DNA of 64,000 nucleotides from an uncultured Christensenellaceae bacterium (GCA_944380285.1 CALWGZ010000006.1:1-64000); one strand, 5' to 3'. Shown: positions 25,268 through 33,968, numbered from the stretch's first letter. Notes: generated by a model from the sequence alone, not told the origin. Program-made: numbers and translations.

Positions 25268-26242
25268 ATGGACACGCGTTCTCTGGTGTTGAGCGTCCTC
25301 GAAAGACGCCGCGGGATGCGCGTCTCGGGCGAAAAACTCGCCGCCGAGGCGGGCGTATCGCGCGCCGCCGTCTGGAAGGCGGTCAAGGCGTTGATCGACG
25401 ACGGCTATGCGATAGACTCGCTGCGCGGCGAGGGCTACGCGCTCTCCCCCGATTGCGACATGATCTCCGAGGCGGCGATCCGCGCGTTTTTGCCGCCCCG
25501 CCTTGCAGACGCGACGATCGTCGTCAAGGACGCGACCGCTTCGACCAACATAGACGCCGCCGCGCTCGCCGCGGACGGCGCGCCGAACGGCTCCGTCGTC
25601 GTCGCACTGTCGCAAAACGCCGGACAAGGCAGGGTCGGCAAGTCATTTTTCTCCCCTTTGGGCGGGATATATTTCAGCGTCGTGCTGCGCGTCGACGCAC
25701 CGCTGTCCGCCGCGCCCCTGATCACTCACGCCGCGGCGGTCTCCGTTGCGCAGGCGTTCGAGAGGCTGCTCGGCGTCTCCCCCGCGATCAAATGGGTCAA
25801 CGACCTCTTCGTCGACGGCAAAAAGGTGTGCGGAATCTCCGCACAGGCGACCGCCGACTTCTTTTCATCGCAGCTTCGCAGCGTCGTCGTCGGGATAGGG
25901 ATAGACTACTCGTCCGACCTCTCCGCCTTTCCCGAAGAGCTGCGCGGCGTCGCCGGAGTGCTCTTCCCCAAAGACGCTCCGCCGGTGCGCAGCCGCCTGA
26001 TCGCGGACATAGTGTCGTCGCTTTCAGCGCACGCAACGCACCTCGACCCCGGCGCGTTCATGCCCGAATACCGCCGCCGCTGTTTCGTCATCGGCAGGCG
26101 CGTCGACTACGTCTTTGACAAAGTCCCCGAAAGCGGTGTCGCGACTGACGTCGCCGACGACGGCGCGCTGATCGTCATGACGGACGACGGACGGGAACGC
26201 AGGCTTTCGTCGGGCGAGATCTCGGTCAGAGTGAAAAGCTGA
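25268..26242 (+). CDS. birA: bifunctional biotin ligase/repressor BirA
   Basis: 324 residues. The N-terminal winged helix (about 1-60, 'EKLAAEAGVSRAAVWKAVKALIDDGYAI') shows it can also act as a biotin-operon repressor. The central ligase domain carries the biotinyl-AMP loop 'AGQGRVGKSFFSP' and the 'KWVNDLFVDGKKVCGI' block with the catalytic-region Lys. A C-terminal SH3-like domain ends 'LSSGEISVRVKS'. It attaches biotin to carboxylase carrier proteins. It starts 2 bp after tetR. No biotin synthesis gene or obvious BirA operator is present in this window. Confidence 0.94.
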   Translation: MDTRSLVLSVLERRRGMRVSGEKLAAEAGVSRAAVWKAVKALIDDGYAIDSLRGEGYALSPDCDMISEAAIRAFLPPRLADATIVVKDATASTNIDAAALAADGAPNGSVVVALSQNAGQGRVGKSFFSPLGGIYFSVVLRVDAPLSAAPLITHAAAVSVAQAFERLLGVSPAIKWVNDLFVDGKKVCGISAQATADFFSSQLRSVVVGIGIDYSSDLSAFPEELRGVAGVLFPKDAPPVRSRLIADIVSSLSAHATHLDPGAFMPEYRRRCFVIGRRVDYVFDKVPESGVATDVADDGALIVMTDDGRERRLSSGEISVRVKS

Positions 26243-26281
26243 TTTTTCGTGCCCGTGTTTGTGATCGATAAAAATATTTTC

Positions 26282-26311
26282 GGCGTCCTCACCTTTTGAG
26301 GACGCCTTTTT
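26282..26311 (+). terminator. rho-independent terminator of tetR-birA
   Basis: GGCGTCCTCA / TGAGGACGCC stem followed by TTTTT. The following sequence to 26430 holds no gene. Confidence 0.9.
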
Positions 26312-26430
26312 GATCGATGACAAAGACCTGCGCTTGCCGTCAAAAACCACTCCCAAACAGGCGCGTGTCTATTGCCGCATCATTCCGCTTGCCGAGGCGG
26401 CGCTCTTCCCTTCTTTCTTCAAACCGGCAT

Positions 26431-26490
26431 AAAAATACGGTTAGTCATCGCTAACCGTTCTCCCGGGAAAAGACGCTCATCGCGTCTTTT
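26431..26490 (-). terminator. tandem terminator hairpins after the ferredoxin gene
   Basis: Minus strand: first an AAAAGACGC/GCGTCTTTT hairpin (26469-26490), then ACGGTTAG/CTAACCGT (26437-26458) followed by TTTTT. Two stacked hairpins suggest strong termination. Confidence 0.7.
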
Positions 26491-26507
26491 GTTTGTGGGC
26501 GGAAGAA

Positions 26508-26678
26508 TTACTCTTCGCTGATCGCCTCGACCGGGCAACCCGCCGCACAGGTGCCGCACGAAATGCAGGTATCCGCGTCGATCACGAACTTGTCGTCGCC
26601 CTCGCTGATAGCGCTGACCGGGCAGTTCGCCGCGCAGGATCCGCACTTGATGCAGCCGTCACCGATAACGTATGCCAT
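26508..26678 (-). CDS. 2[4Fe-4S] ferredoxin
   Basis: 56-residue clostridial-type ferredoxin, a small cytoplasmic electron carrier. Two cluster motifs are intact: 'CIKCGSCAANCP' (9-20) and 'CISCGTCAAGCP' (38-49), both C-x2-C-x2-C-x3-C-P. Internal symmetry is obvious. The ATG at 26678 follows GAGGTG. It has its own near-perfect promoter (26710-26738) and tandem terminators, so it is monocistronic and probably highly expressed. Confidence 0.97.
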   Translation of the reverse strand: MAYVIGDGCIKCGSCAANCPVSAISEGDDKFVIDADTCISCGTCAAGCPVEAISEE

Positions 26679-26709
26679 AGTGCACCTCGCTTTTTTTATT
26701 TGTACTTTG

Positions 26710-26738
26710 ATTATACCACAAGCTTTCGCCGTTGTAAA
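26710..26738 (-). promoter_or_regulatory. sigma-A promoter for the ferredoxin gene
   Basis: Minus strand: TTTACA (26733-26738), 17-bp spacer, TATAAT (26710-26715). Confidence 0.85.
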
Positions 26739-26765
26739 TACTTTTGCCCAGGCTAATTTTGTCGA

Positions 26766-27653
26766 TCACTCCACGGTGTCGGCGTCATCGGGGGCGGAGT
26801 CGTCCTCTTCTCTCTCCTCGGCGCGGCTGTGCTGTTTGCCTCCTTGGGCAAGCACCTCGAAGTCTCCGATGCCGTAATATGCCTTTGTCACGCCGTCCTC
26901 GTTCTCGATCGCGACGCGGATGCGGCGTCTGAGCACGTCGATGTCGTCCACTCTGCCGACGCCGTCGGCGGTCTTGACGCGCGCGCCGTGCTTGGGCATG
27001 AGCTTGAGCGTCTCGGCGTAGTATTCGTTCTCGTATTTGAGACAGCACATCAGCTTGCCGCACATGCCGCTGACCTTTGTAGGATTGAGCGAGAGATTTT
27101 GATTCTTCGCCATCTTGACGGTGACCTTTTCGAAGTCGTCGAGGAACTGTATGCAGCAGCACGGTCTGCCGCACATGCCCATCGCGCCGCGCATGCGGAT
27201 GTCGTCGCGCTCATAGATCTGTCTCAGCTCTATGCGCGTATGCATCACGGACGCGACATCCTTGACGAGTTCGCGGAAGTCTACCCTGCCGTCTGCGGTG
27301 AACGAAAAGATGACCTTGTTGCGGTCGAACGTGTATTCCGCGCCGACCAGCTTCATTTTGAGCCCGTGCTTGGCGATCTTCGCCGCGCAGATGTCGAGCG
27401 CCTTTTGCGCGAGTTCGACGTTCTCTTCGGCGCGAGCCCTGTCCTTGTCGGTCGCCTTGCGGACGACGGGTTTGAGCGTCCCCTTGATCTCGCTGTCCTC
27501 TACCTCGGCGTTGGCGATCGCGACGGTGCCGTATTCCAGCCCTCTGACCGTCTCTACGATCGCGCCGTCGCCCTGTTCGAATTGCTGACCCTTGGGGTCA
27601 AAATAGTACGATTTACCGTTCCCGGCAAACTTGATGCCCACTATCTCCGGCAT
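26766..27653 (-). CDS. ricT: PSP1-domain protein RicT (YaaT)
   Basis: 295 residues of the RicT/YaaT family, part of the RicAFT complex that helps RNase Y-dependent mRNA maturation and carries Fe-S clusters in Bacillus. The PSP1 domain spans about residues 1-200. The Cys-rich signatures are 'GMCGRPCCCIQF' (about 158-169) and 'GMCGKLMCCLKYE' (about 196-208). A low-complexity acidic tail follows residue 270. The start has GGAGGTG and overlaps holB by 13 bp. The order tmk-holB-ricT matches Bacillus. Whether RicA and RicF exist elsewhere is unknown. Confidence 0.93.
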   Translation of the reverse strand: MPEIVGIKFAGNGKSYYFDPKGQQFEQGDGAIVETVRGLEYGTVAIANAEVEDSEIKGTLKPVVRKATDKDRARAEENVELAQKALDICAAKIAKHGLKMKLVGAEYTFDRNKVIFSFTADGRVDFRELVKDVASVMHTRIELRQIYERDDIRMRGAMGMCGRPCCCIQFLDDFEKVTVKMAKNQNLSLNPTKVSGMCGKLMCCLKYENEYYAETLKLMPKHGARVKTADGVGRVDDIDVLRRRIRVAIENEDGVTKAYYGIGDFEVLAQGGKQHSRAEEREEDDSAPDDADTVE

Positions 27654-28615
27654 AGATATTTCACCTCCAAAATTCCCAAAAAGAGGGCGTCGAGCACCGA
27701 CTGCGCATTGCAGTTGCTCTCGACCTTCCTCTTTGCCGAGGCGACCAGCCCCAGCGAATTTACGACCGAAGCCGTATCGAATGTCGATTTAAGTCCCTCG
27801 ATCGCGCCGAACTCTCCGCCCTCTCCCGAGAGCAGCAGTCCCAGCACGGTCTCAGTCATGTCAAGCACCGCGGACAGGTCGTTTTTGTACGGCGCGAGCC
27901 GGGCGAGCTGCTCGTCCAATTTTTTGCTGTCCGTCATCTTGAGCAAGATGTCGGCAACGAGCGCGAACAGCCGCGCGAACTCCGCGTCGGACGCGAGCTT
28001 TTTTGCGCGGGTATAGCTGCCGAACGCGCACGCCGCAGCCCTTTCGATCACCTCTTCGCGGTCGAGCCCATCGCGTGCGACGCCCCACGGGGTCTCCTCT
28101 TCGAGCGTCTCTTTGAGCTGATCGACGGTGAAGCCCTCAAAGTTGAGCTTTTTGCACCGCGAGTATATCGTCGCCAGCACCGAGCGCGGCGACTGCGCGC
28201 CGAGGACGAACACCACGCCGTCGGACGGCTCTTCGAGCGTCTTCAAAAACTTGTTCTGCGCCCTCTCGTTCATCCCCTGCATATTGGTGACGACATACGC
28301 TTTGAGGTCTCCGTCAAAGCCGGTGAAGAACGTGTCCTCGATCAGCAATTTGACGTCTTCGACGCTCATCTTGTCCTTGTCGGCGATGTTGAGCGCGGTG
28401 TAAGCGCCGTCGTCGATCTTTTCGCAGACGTCGCACTTGCCGCACCCGCCGTTCGGGCACAGCGCGATCTTTGCGATCATCCTGCACAGCTTGGACCTGA
28501 CCGCGTCGTCCTCGGTCAGCACGAGATAGCAATGGTTGAGCCTGCCGCGCAGCTTGTCCTCGCGGACGGTACGGCACGGCAGCGACTCGGCAAGTATCTC
28601 TTCGAGCGCGCTCAC
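27641..28615 (-). CDS. holB: DNA polymerase III delta' subunit
   Basis: 324-residue clamp-loader subunit. The zinc module 'CPNGGCGKCDVC' is present. 'NERAQNKFLKTLEEP' followed by 'LGAQSPRSVLATIYSRCKKL' matches the sensor and SRC-type arginine-finger region. As is normal for delta', the P-loop is not intact. I chose a GTG start at 28615 because it overlaps the tmk stop (GTGA) and the upstream in-frame sequence is antisense-like to tmk. It is coupled to tmk upstream and ricT downstream. Confidence 0.9.
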   Translation of the reverse strand: MSALEEILAESLPCRTVREDKLRGRLNHCYLVLTEDDAVRSKLCRMIAKIALCPNGGCGKCDVCEKIDDGAYTALNIADKDKMSVEDVKLLIEDTFFTGFDGDLKAYVVTNMQGMNERAQNKFLKTLEEPSDGVVFVLGAQSPRSVLATIYSRCKKLNFEGFTVDQLKETLEEETPWGVARDGLDREEVIERAAACAFGSYTRAKKLASDAEFARLFALVADILLKMTDSKKLDEQLARLAPYKNDLSAVLDMTETVLGLLLSGEGGEFGAIEGLKSTFDTASVVNSLGLVASAKRKVESNCNAQSVLDALFLGILEVKYLCRR

Positions 28616-29238
28616 AGCTTCACCCCCGCCCTTTCCAAGGCGGCGAGCACCGCCGCAAACACCTTGTCGGCGGACGGACGTGCGTCGACAGAGACGATCC
28701 TGTCCGGATAGAGCCTTGCCGCCTCGCGGTAGCCCTCGTAGACTTTGCGGTGGAACTCTATGCCGGCGCTCTCCAACCTGTCCGACGCGTCGGCGCCGCC
28801 CTTGCGCGCGAACGCCTCTTCGGGCGACATATCGAGGAAGACGGTCACGTCGGGCGTGACCTCGCCGCAGGTCAGCTCGTTGAGCCGCGCGATATATTCC
28901 GCTCCCAGCCCTCTCGCGACGCCCTGATAGGCGAATGTGGAGTCGGTGAAGCGGTCGCAGACGACCAGCTTGCCCTGTTCGAGCGCGGGTCTGATCACGG
29001 TGTCGATGAGTTGTGCGCGCGCGGCGCAATACAGCAGCGCCTCGCAGCGGCCGCAGATCTCGCCGTAGTCCTTGGTGAGGATGAGCTCGCGTATCTTCTC
29101 GGAGACGGCGTTGCCGCCCGGCTCGCGCAAAAAGAGGAAGTTCCCTCCCCTTGCGGTCAGATACTCTTTGAGCATCTCGACCTGCGTGGACTTGCCCACG
29201 CCCTCACAGCCCTCAAATGTGACAAACTTACCTTTCAT
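28612..29238 (-). CDS. tmk: thymidylate kinase
   Basis: 208 residues, the standard length. It phosphorylates dTMP to dTDP. The P-loop is 'FEGCEGVGKST' (8-18), the DRx motif 'DRFTDSTFAYQG' (about 95-106), and the lid region follows 'FLDMSPEEAFAR'. It lies 4 bp after the PLP decarboxylase-like gene and overlaps holB by 4 bp, the same gene order as yaaO-tmk-...-holB-yaaT in Bacillus but without the darA/yaaR genes. Confidence 0.96.
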   Translation of the reverse strand: MKGKFVTFEGCEGVGKSTQVEMLKEYLTARGGNFLFLREPGGNAVSEKIRELILTKDYGEICGRCEALLYCAARAQLIDTVIRPALEQGKLVVCDRFTDSTFAYQGVARGLGAEYIARLNELTCGEVTPDVTVFLDMSPEEAFARKGGADASDRLESAGIEFHRKVYEGYREAARLYPDRIVSVDARPSADKVFAAVLAALERAGVKL

Positions 29239-29242
29239 GATC

Positions 29243-30508
29243 CTATTTTACCACAACGACGCGTCCGTTTACAAGTCCGAAAATCAAATGTGCGTTTTCG
29301 GACAGATATCGCACGTCCTCGGCGGTGAACGTCTCTCCTCTTTGAATGAACGGCACGCCGGGCGGATAGAGCCCCACCTCCGCCGCCGCGACCCTTCCGC
29401 ACGCCTCGGGCAGAGCGACAAACTCGACCGCGCCGCGCGCATCTTTCCTTTCTCTCTTTGCCGGGGCGGGAGTCTCTGCAAGCCGCCTAGTCGGCTTGAA
29501 CTCCTTCAACGCCTGCGCAAGCAACGGCAGTTTGGGCGCGTTGTCGCGCGTCAGAATGAACACCGCTCTGTCCGCGATCGCCGCCTCGGGATAGATGCCC
29601 TTTTGGGTCAAAAACGAGGTGAGCTCCGTCGCGTCGTAACCGCCGCCCATCAACACCAGTCGGGAAAAATCATCGGACGGGACGACCTTGTATCCGCTCG
29701 TGTTTTCTGCCTCGAACTTGCGTCTTGCGGCGAGGATGTCGGCAAAGATCTCTTCGCCGTCCCTCTCAAAGACCGCCCTGGCGAGGTCCATCGTCGCCAT
29801 CGTGAGATAGGAAGGCGACGTGGTGTGCACGAGCGAGCGCGCGTAGGCGGCTTCGTCCGCCAAGCGATCGTCCGAGACGGTCATCAACGCGCCGCCGCCC
29901 ATGACGGGCAGCGTCTTGTGCATGCCGTAGATCGCGACGTCCGCAAGAGGCAGGCGGGGCAATTTTTTACAAAAGGGGAAATGCGCGCCGTGCGCCGAAT
30001 CGGCGACGAGAGTCACGCCCCTTTCCTTGCAAAACTTCGCGAGCGGTGCGTCGTCGGCGACGCATCCGAAGTAATCGACATGGTTGAAGAACGCAGTGCC
30101 TCCGCGCGCGTCGGACGCGGCGAACGCCTCGATGCCGTCAAAGCAGACGGGCTCAATGCCGAGCAGCGCGCATCCGCCGTAAAAGCTCTTGTGCAGCCTG
30201 CCGATCGCCCACACATTGCCCTTGTCCCTCGCGATCGCGAGCGCGGTATGCATTGCGCTCGTCGCGCCTGCGGTGAAGAACAGCGCGTGTTTTGCGCGGT
30301 ACGACTTAGCGGCGAGCCTTTGCGCGTCGGCGATCACGCCCTCGGGCGACAGCATGTTGTCCAGCCCGTCGATCTCGGTCAAGTCCCACCTTGCGCAAGA
30401 CAGCACGCCCGCTCCGTTGCCCGAATGCCCGGGCATACAGAAGCGCGCGACCGCCTTTGCGGCGGCATTGTCAATCGCGTTGTAAAGAGGTGCGTCGTAT
30501 CTTTGCAT
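29243..30508 (-). CDS. Orn/Lys/Arg decarboxylase-family PLP enzyme (YaaO-like)
   Basis: 421 residues, fold-type I PLP enzyme. The 'FCMPGHSGNG' motif near the N-terminus, 'TAGATSAMHTA' (79-89), Asp170 and His173 in 'VADSAHGAHFP' and Schiff-base Lys198 in 'YGMHKTLPVMGGGA' define the family. A short C-terminal domain completes it. It probably decarboxylates an amino acid such as arginine or lysine; YaaO itself has no settled substrate. The ATG at 30508 follows the T tract of a hairpin, with an SD on the far side of that hairpin (see 30509-30537). Confidence 0.88.
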   Translation of the reverse strand: MQRYDAPLYNAIDNAAAKAVARFCMPGHSGNGAGVLSCARWDLTEIDGLDNMLSPEGVIADAQRLAAKSYRAKHALFFTAGATSAMHTALAIARDKGNVWAIGRLHKSFYGGCALLGIEPVCFDGIEAFAASDARGGTAFFNHVDYFGCVADDAPLAKFCKERGVTLVADSAHGAHFPFCKKLPRLPLADVAIYGMHKTLPVMGGGALMTVSDDRLADEAAYARSLVHTTSPSYLTMATMDLARAVFERDGEEIFADILAARRKFEAENTSGYKVVPSDDFSRLVLMGGGYDATELTSFLTQKGIYPEAAIADRAVFILTRDNAPKLPLLAQALKEFKPTRRLAETPAPAKRERKDARGAVEFVALPEACGRVAAAEVGLYPPGVPFIQRGETFTAEDVRYLSENAHLIFGLVNGRVVVVK

Positions 30509-30537
30509 AAAAAAGCAGTCTTGCGACTGCTCTCCTT
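30509..30537 (-). promoter_or_regulatory. hairpin between SD and AUG (terminator-like)
   Basis: Reading on the minus strand, immediately after the lysS stop comes AAGGAG (30532-30537), then a 7-bp hairpin AGCAGTC-GCAA-GACTGCT (30514-30531), then TTTTT and the ATG at 30508. The hairpin plus T run could terminate lysS transcription. If transcription continues, folding of the hairpin places the SD about 5 nt from the AUG, an ideal spacing. No other SD is present. Confidence 0.65.
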
Positions 30538-32010
30538 TTATTTGCCTATCGGCTTCATTGTCGGGAACAGAAGCACGTCCCTGATGCTTGCCTGGTCGGT
30601 CATGAGCATGACCAGACGGTCGACGCCGATGCCGAGGCCGCCTGTCGGGGGCAGACCGTACATCAACGCGTTGATATAATCTTCGTCCATCATCTGCGCC
30701 TCTTCGTCGCCCTTTTCGCGCTGTTTGACCTGCGCGAGGAAGCGCTCTTTCTGATCGAGAGGGTCGTTGAGCTCGGAGAAGGCGTTGCCCATCTCGCGCG
30801 CGGTGATGAAGAACTCGAAGCGTTCGGTCAATCTCTTGTCGGACGGCTTGCGCTTGGCGAGCGGCGACACCTCGACCGGATAATCATAGACGAACGTCGG
30901 CTGGACGAGTTGTTCCTCTATCTTTTGATCGAAGCACTCATACAGCAATTTGCCCCACGAGACGTCGTCGTCGAACTCGACGCCCTTCGCCTTTGCGGCG
31001 GCTTTGAGCGCGGGCATATCCTCGCTGTCGAAGTCGATGCCGAGATACTCTTTGACCGCGTCGATCATCGACAGTCTGCGCCACGGCGGCGTGAGGTCGA
31101 TCTCCTGCCCTTGGTAGGTGATCTTTGTCGTGCCCTTGACGGTCATCGCGACGTGTTCGAAGATGTGTTCGACGAGGTCCATCATGCCGTGATAGTCGGT
31201 GTACGCCTGGTACATCTCGATCATCGTGAACTCGGGGTTGTGTTTGGTGTCCATGCCCTCGTTGCGGAACATTCTGCCCAGCTCATAGACCTTCTCGAAG
31301 CCGCCGACGATGAGCCGCTTGAGATAGAGTTCGGGCGCGATACGCATATACATATCGATGTCGAGGGTGTTGTGGTGGGTGATGAACGGGCGGGCGGACG
31401 CACCTCCGGCGATCGTATTGAGGATCGGGGTCTCGACCTCGACGAAGCCCTGTCCGTCGAGATAGGACCTGATCGCGGTGATGATGCGGCTGCGCGCGAC
31501 GAACACCTGCTTGACCTCGGGGTTGGAGATGAGGTCGACGTAGCGTTGACGGTAGCGCAGGTCAGCGTCCTTGAGTCCGTGGAACTTCTCGGGCAGCGGC
31601 AGCAGCGACTTGGACAGCAATTCGACCGACGTGCAATGGACGGAGATCTCGCCCATCTTGGTCGTAAAGACTTTGCCCTTTACGCCGATGATGTCGCCGA
31701 TGTCCGTCTTTTTGAACGCGGCGTATGCCTCTTCGCCGAGGTCGTCGCGGCTGACGTACAGCTGGATGGTGCCGGTACAGTCGAGCAGGTGCGCGAAACT
31801 TGCCTTGCCCATCACTCGTTTGGAGATCATTCTGCCGGCGAGCGAGACCGTCTTGTCTTCGTAGTCGGCGTACTTGTCCTTGATGACTTGGGCGTAGGCG
31901 TCCTTGTCATAGCGGACGATCTCGAAGGGGTTGCGGCCCTCTTCGACGAGTTTGGCGAGTTTTTCGCGCCTGATCTTGATGAGTTCTCCTAAGTTTTGTT
32001 GTTCTTCCAT
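30538..32010 (-). CDS. lysS: lysyl-tRNA synthetase, class II
   Basis: 490-residue enzyme that charges tRNA-Lys. The N-terminal OB-fold anticodon domain (about 50-150, '[23 protein letters not shown]') and the class II catalytic core are intact. Motif 2 is '[18 protein letters not shown]' and motif 3 is '[12 protein letters not shown]'. The start overlaps the greA stop by one base (TAATG). The greA-lysS order is common in Bacillota. No T-box is visible upstream because the gene lies inside an operon. Confidence 0.97.
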   Translation of the reverse strand: MEEQQNLGELIKIRREKLAKLVEEGRNPFEIVRYDKDAYAQVIKDKYADYEDKTVSLAGRMISKRVMGKASFAHLLDCTGTIQLYVSRDDLGEEAYAAFKKTDIGDIIGVKGKVFTTKMGEISVHCTSVELLSKSLLPLPEKFHGLKDADLRYRQRYVDLISNPEVKQVFVARSRIITAIRSYLDGQGFVEVETPILNTIAGGASARPFITHHNTLDIDMYMRIAPELYLKRLIVGGFEKVYELGRMFRNEGMDTKHNPEFTMIEMYQAYTDYHGMMDLVEHIFEHVAMTVKGTTKITYQGQEIDLTPPWRRLSMIDAVKEYLGIDFDSEDMPALKAAAKAKGVEFDDDVSWGKLLYECFDQKIEEQLVQPTFVYDYPVEVSPLAKRKPSDKRLTERFEFFITAREMGNAFSELNDPLDQKERFLAQVKQREKGDEEAQMMDEDYINALMYGLPPTGGLGIGVDRLVMLMTDQASIRDVLLFPTMKPIGK

Positions 32011-32471
32011 TACTTGCTGATGTCGACGATGGTGACCTCGTACGGCTCCTCTGCCGAGACGATGGCTTTTTCGCCCTTTTTCTTGCCGAGAATCGCCTCG
32101 GCGAGGGGGCTGGTGTTGCTGATCTTGTTTTGCATGATGTTCGCTTCGGCGTTGCCGACGATCTGGAAGGTCTCTTCGCCGAACTCGTCCTTGATCTTGA
32201 CGGTGCAGCCGAGGGTGACCTTGTTGGACGTCTTGGCGTCCTCGATGATGACGGCGCGCTCGAGCTCGTCCTCGATGCGTTTGATATCCGCCTCGATGAT
32301 GCCCTGCTCTTCCTTTGCGGAATCGTATTCGGCGTTCTCGGACAGGTCGCCGAGTTCACGGGCGTACTTGATCCTTTCGGACGCCTCTTTTCTTCTGACG
32401 TTTTTGAGATAGTCGAGTTGCTCTTTGAGTTTGTCGTAGCCCTCTTGGGTCAAAACGAAATCCTTAGCCAT
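32010..32471 (-). CDS. greA: transcript cleavage factor GreA
   Basis: 153 residues. An N-terminal coiled coil (about 8-75) carries the acidic tip 'YDSAKEEQG', which enters the RNA polymerase secondary channel. A C-terminal FKBP-like domain ends '[16 protein letters not shown]'. It rescues backtracked polymerase. It lies 36 bp after rex and overlaps lysS by 1 bp. Confidence 0.96.
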   Translation of the reverse strand: MAKDFVLTQEGYDKLKEQLDYLKNVRRKEASERIKYARELGDLSENAEYDSAKEEQGIIEADIKRIEDELERAVIIEDAKTSNKVTLGCTVKIKDEFGEETFQIVGNAEANIMQNKISNTSPLAEAILGKKKGEKAIVSAEEPYEVTIVDISK

Positions 32472-32507
32472 ATATCCTCCGATGACCTTGCGGTCGGTAG
32501 CTTTTGC

Positions 32508-33134
32508 TTATTTTTCTTGATTTTTCATGCGATAGCTGAGCACATAGAGGCTTTCGCTCATCGCGATGTTTTCGACGGCGACGTCTTTGGGGACCTCGAG
32601 GTCGATGGGGGCGAAGTTCCAAAGGCTCTTGACGCCCAGCGCGACCAATTGGCTCGCGACGTCGGACGCGACGTTCTTTTGGGTGGCGATGACGGCGATG
32701 TCGCAGCCGTGCTCCTTGACGTACTCGGCGAGCTTGTCGATCTTGTAGACGGGGACGTCACCGACGAAGGGGTCTTTGACCTCGATGTCGAACAGCGCCC
32801 TGACCTTGAAGCCCTCCGCGGCGAAGTTCTTATATCCTGCGAGCGCTCTGCCGATGTTGCCGGCGCCGACGATGATCATGTCGTATTGCCTGTCGAGACC
32901 GAGGATCTCGGCGAGTTTGCGTTTGAGATAGCCGACGTCGTAGCCGTAGCCGTGCTGACCGAAGCCGCCGAAGTTACAGAAGTCCTGCCGCACCTGCGAC
33001 GCGGTGACGCCGAGCAAAGACGCGAGCGTCCCCGACGAGACCTTGCTCACGCCCTCTTGTTCGAGGTGTTCGAGATAGCGGTAGTATCGCGGCAGACGTT
33101 TGATGACTGCCTCCGAGATCACCTTGTTGCCCAT
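32508..33134 (-). CDS. rex: redox-sensing repressor Rex
   Basis: 208 residues. The N-terminal winged helix (about 1-80, 'SSGTLASLLGVTASQVRQDFCNFGGFGQHGYGYDV') is the classic Rex DNA-binding domain. The Rossmann NAD(H) domain begins at 'IIVGAGNIGRAL'. It senses the NADH/NAD+ ratio and represses fermentation genes. It is the first gene of a predicted seven-gene run (rex-greA-lysS-PLP decarboxylase-tmk-holB-ricT). I did not find a clear Rex operator at its own promoter (33169-33197). Confidence 0.96.
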   Translation of the reverse strand: MGNKVISEAVIKRLPRYYRYLEHLEQEGVSKVSSGTLASLLGVTASQVRQDFCNFGGFGQHGYGYDVGYLKRKLAEILGLDRQYDMIIVGAGNIGRALAGYKNFAAEGFKVRALFDIEVKDPFVGDVPVYKIDKLAEYVKEHGCDIAVIATQKNVASDVASQLVALGVKSLWNFAPIDLEVPKDVAVENIAMSESLYVLSYRMKNQEK

Positions 33135-33168
33135 ATTTTTCCTCCGTATAGGGTTATGGATGTATTAT

Positions 33169-33197
33169 ATTTTATAAAATAAATAGGTGTTTGTCAA
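33169..33197 (-). promoter_or_regulatory. promoter for the rex operon
   Basis: Minus strand: TTGACA (33192-33197), 17-bp spacer, TAAAAT (33169-33174). The palindrome ATTTTATAAAAT covers the -10. Confidence 0.75.
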
Positions 33198-33228
33198 TGC
33201 TTTGACCGTGTTTACGCCGCCGTTTTTG

Positions 33229-33257
33229 TTGACAATTTTTGCACGATTAAGTACAAT
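33229..33257 (+). promoter_or_regulatory. promoter placing the start at the ATG (leaderless)
   Basis: TTGACA (33229-33234), 17-bp spacer, TACAAT (33252-33257). The ATG at 33264 lies 6 bases after the -10 box, where transcription should begin, leaving no room for an SD. Confidence 0.75.
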
Positions 33258-33263
33258 ACTCGT

Positions 33264-33515
33264 ATGAAAATTTGGGCAAAAGTGATGGACGGCGACAAGA
33301 TTTACGCCGACACTGTCTACGAAGACAGGTCGCCGGCGAGCTTTGACAACTTCGTCAAATGGGTGGACGACATCTGCAAGACGCTGGATTGTTCGACGCC
33401 GATATTGCTGCCGTTGCACTATCGCCGATTTCTCGATTTCAAGAACGTCAAATTCAAGCCGGACGACTTTGTCGAGTCGCTGGGGCATGACAAGTTGGTG
33501 ATCGAGCAATTTTGA
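33264..33515 (+). CDS. small protein of unknown function, predicted leaderless mRNA
   Basis: 83 residues (MKIWAKVMDGDKIYADTVYE...). I do not recognise a family. It is soluble and mixed alpha/beta in composition, with a Trp/Asp-rich centre and no signal, Cys cluster or TM. Good codon use and a perfect promoter argue that it is real. The promoter position makes the transcript leaderless, and no SD exists. Its TGA stop (33513-33515) shares two bases with the start of structured repeat 1A. It is divergent from rex. Confidence 0.7.
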   Translation: MKIWAKVMDGDKIYADTVYEDRSPASFDNFVKWVDDICKTLDCSTPILLPLHYRRFLDFKNVKFKPDDFVESLGHDKLVIEQF

Positions 33516-33601
33516 GGGGGCACCATTTTGCTTTTCGCTTGAATCAAAGGCTCGCCGAATGGCGCGCCTTTTTCATACAAGCGGCAAAATGGTTCCCCCT
33601 C
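33514..33601 (+). repeat. structured repeat family 1, copy A
   Basis: Outer arms GAGGGGG(C)ACCATTTTGC and GCAAAATGGTTCCCCCTC pair. Inside lie GCTTG/CAAGC, an internal loop AATCAAA/TTTCATA and a variable GC stem (GGC-CGCC/GGCG-GCC). It begins within the stop codon of the upstream gene. It shares loops and flanks with copies at 37228, 38832 (minus), 50289 and 52009. Confidence 0.85.
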
Positions 33602-33968
33602 AATACTCCCCCTCCGACACGACAAGCGCTCGCTCACCGCTCGCGGTCCTTTTCTGTTCCGCACCACCTTTGGGGTGCGGCATTCATTCACGTCTTGGGC
33701 GTCAAACGGCGAATAACGGCACATCTTGGCGTCTCATCTGCGCGTCTCGGGCGCGGTCACGGACAGACGTCCGGTTGGGCCGCGCCTCTCGCGCTTGTTC
33801 GCCGCCAATCTGCACCATTCTTCGCCGTTTGATAAAGCTCGTTTGCGCGCTTTTGCGTTTCAGAGAACGTCCGCGTACCATTGAGGTACAGCGGACAACC
33901 TCTTCACCGCAAAATCATCGCAAGTCGCTCGCCCAATACTCCGTGGTTCTGTTTATCCAATCGGTTCT
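33602..33968 (+). repeat. composite repeat modules, copy A (hairpin, insert, X block)
   Basis: After repeat 1A comes the shared block CTCGCTCACCGCTCGCGG, then a hairpin CCGCACC...GGTGCGG (33650-33681, also at 52226-52265). A 134-bp insert (33702-33835) follows with inverted ends TCAAACGGCGAA/TTCGCCGTTTGA; it contains a family-3 hairpin (33750-33786). Last is the X block (33837-33968), 132 bp long and identical to 52286-52417 except for two bases, with hairpin GTCCGC-GTACC...GGTAC-GCGGAC inside. No gene is seen. Confidence 0.85.
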
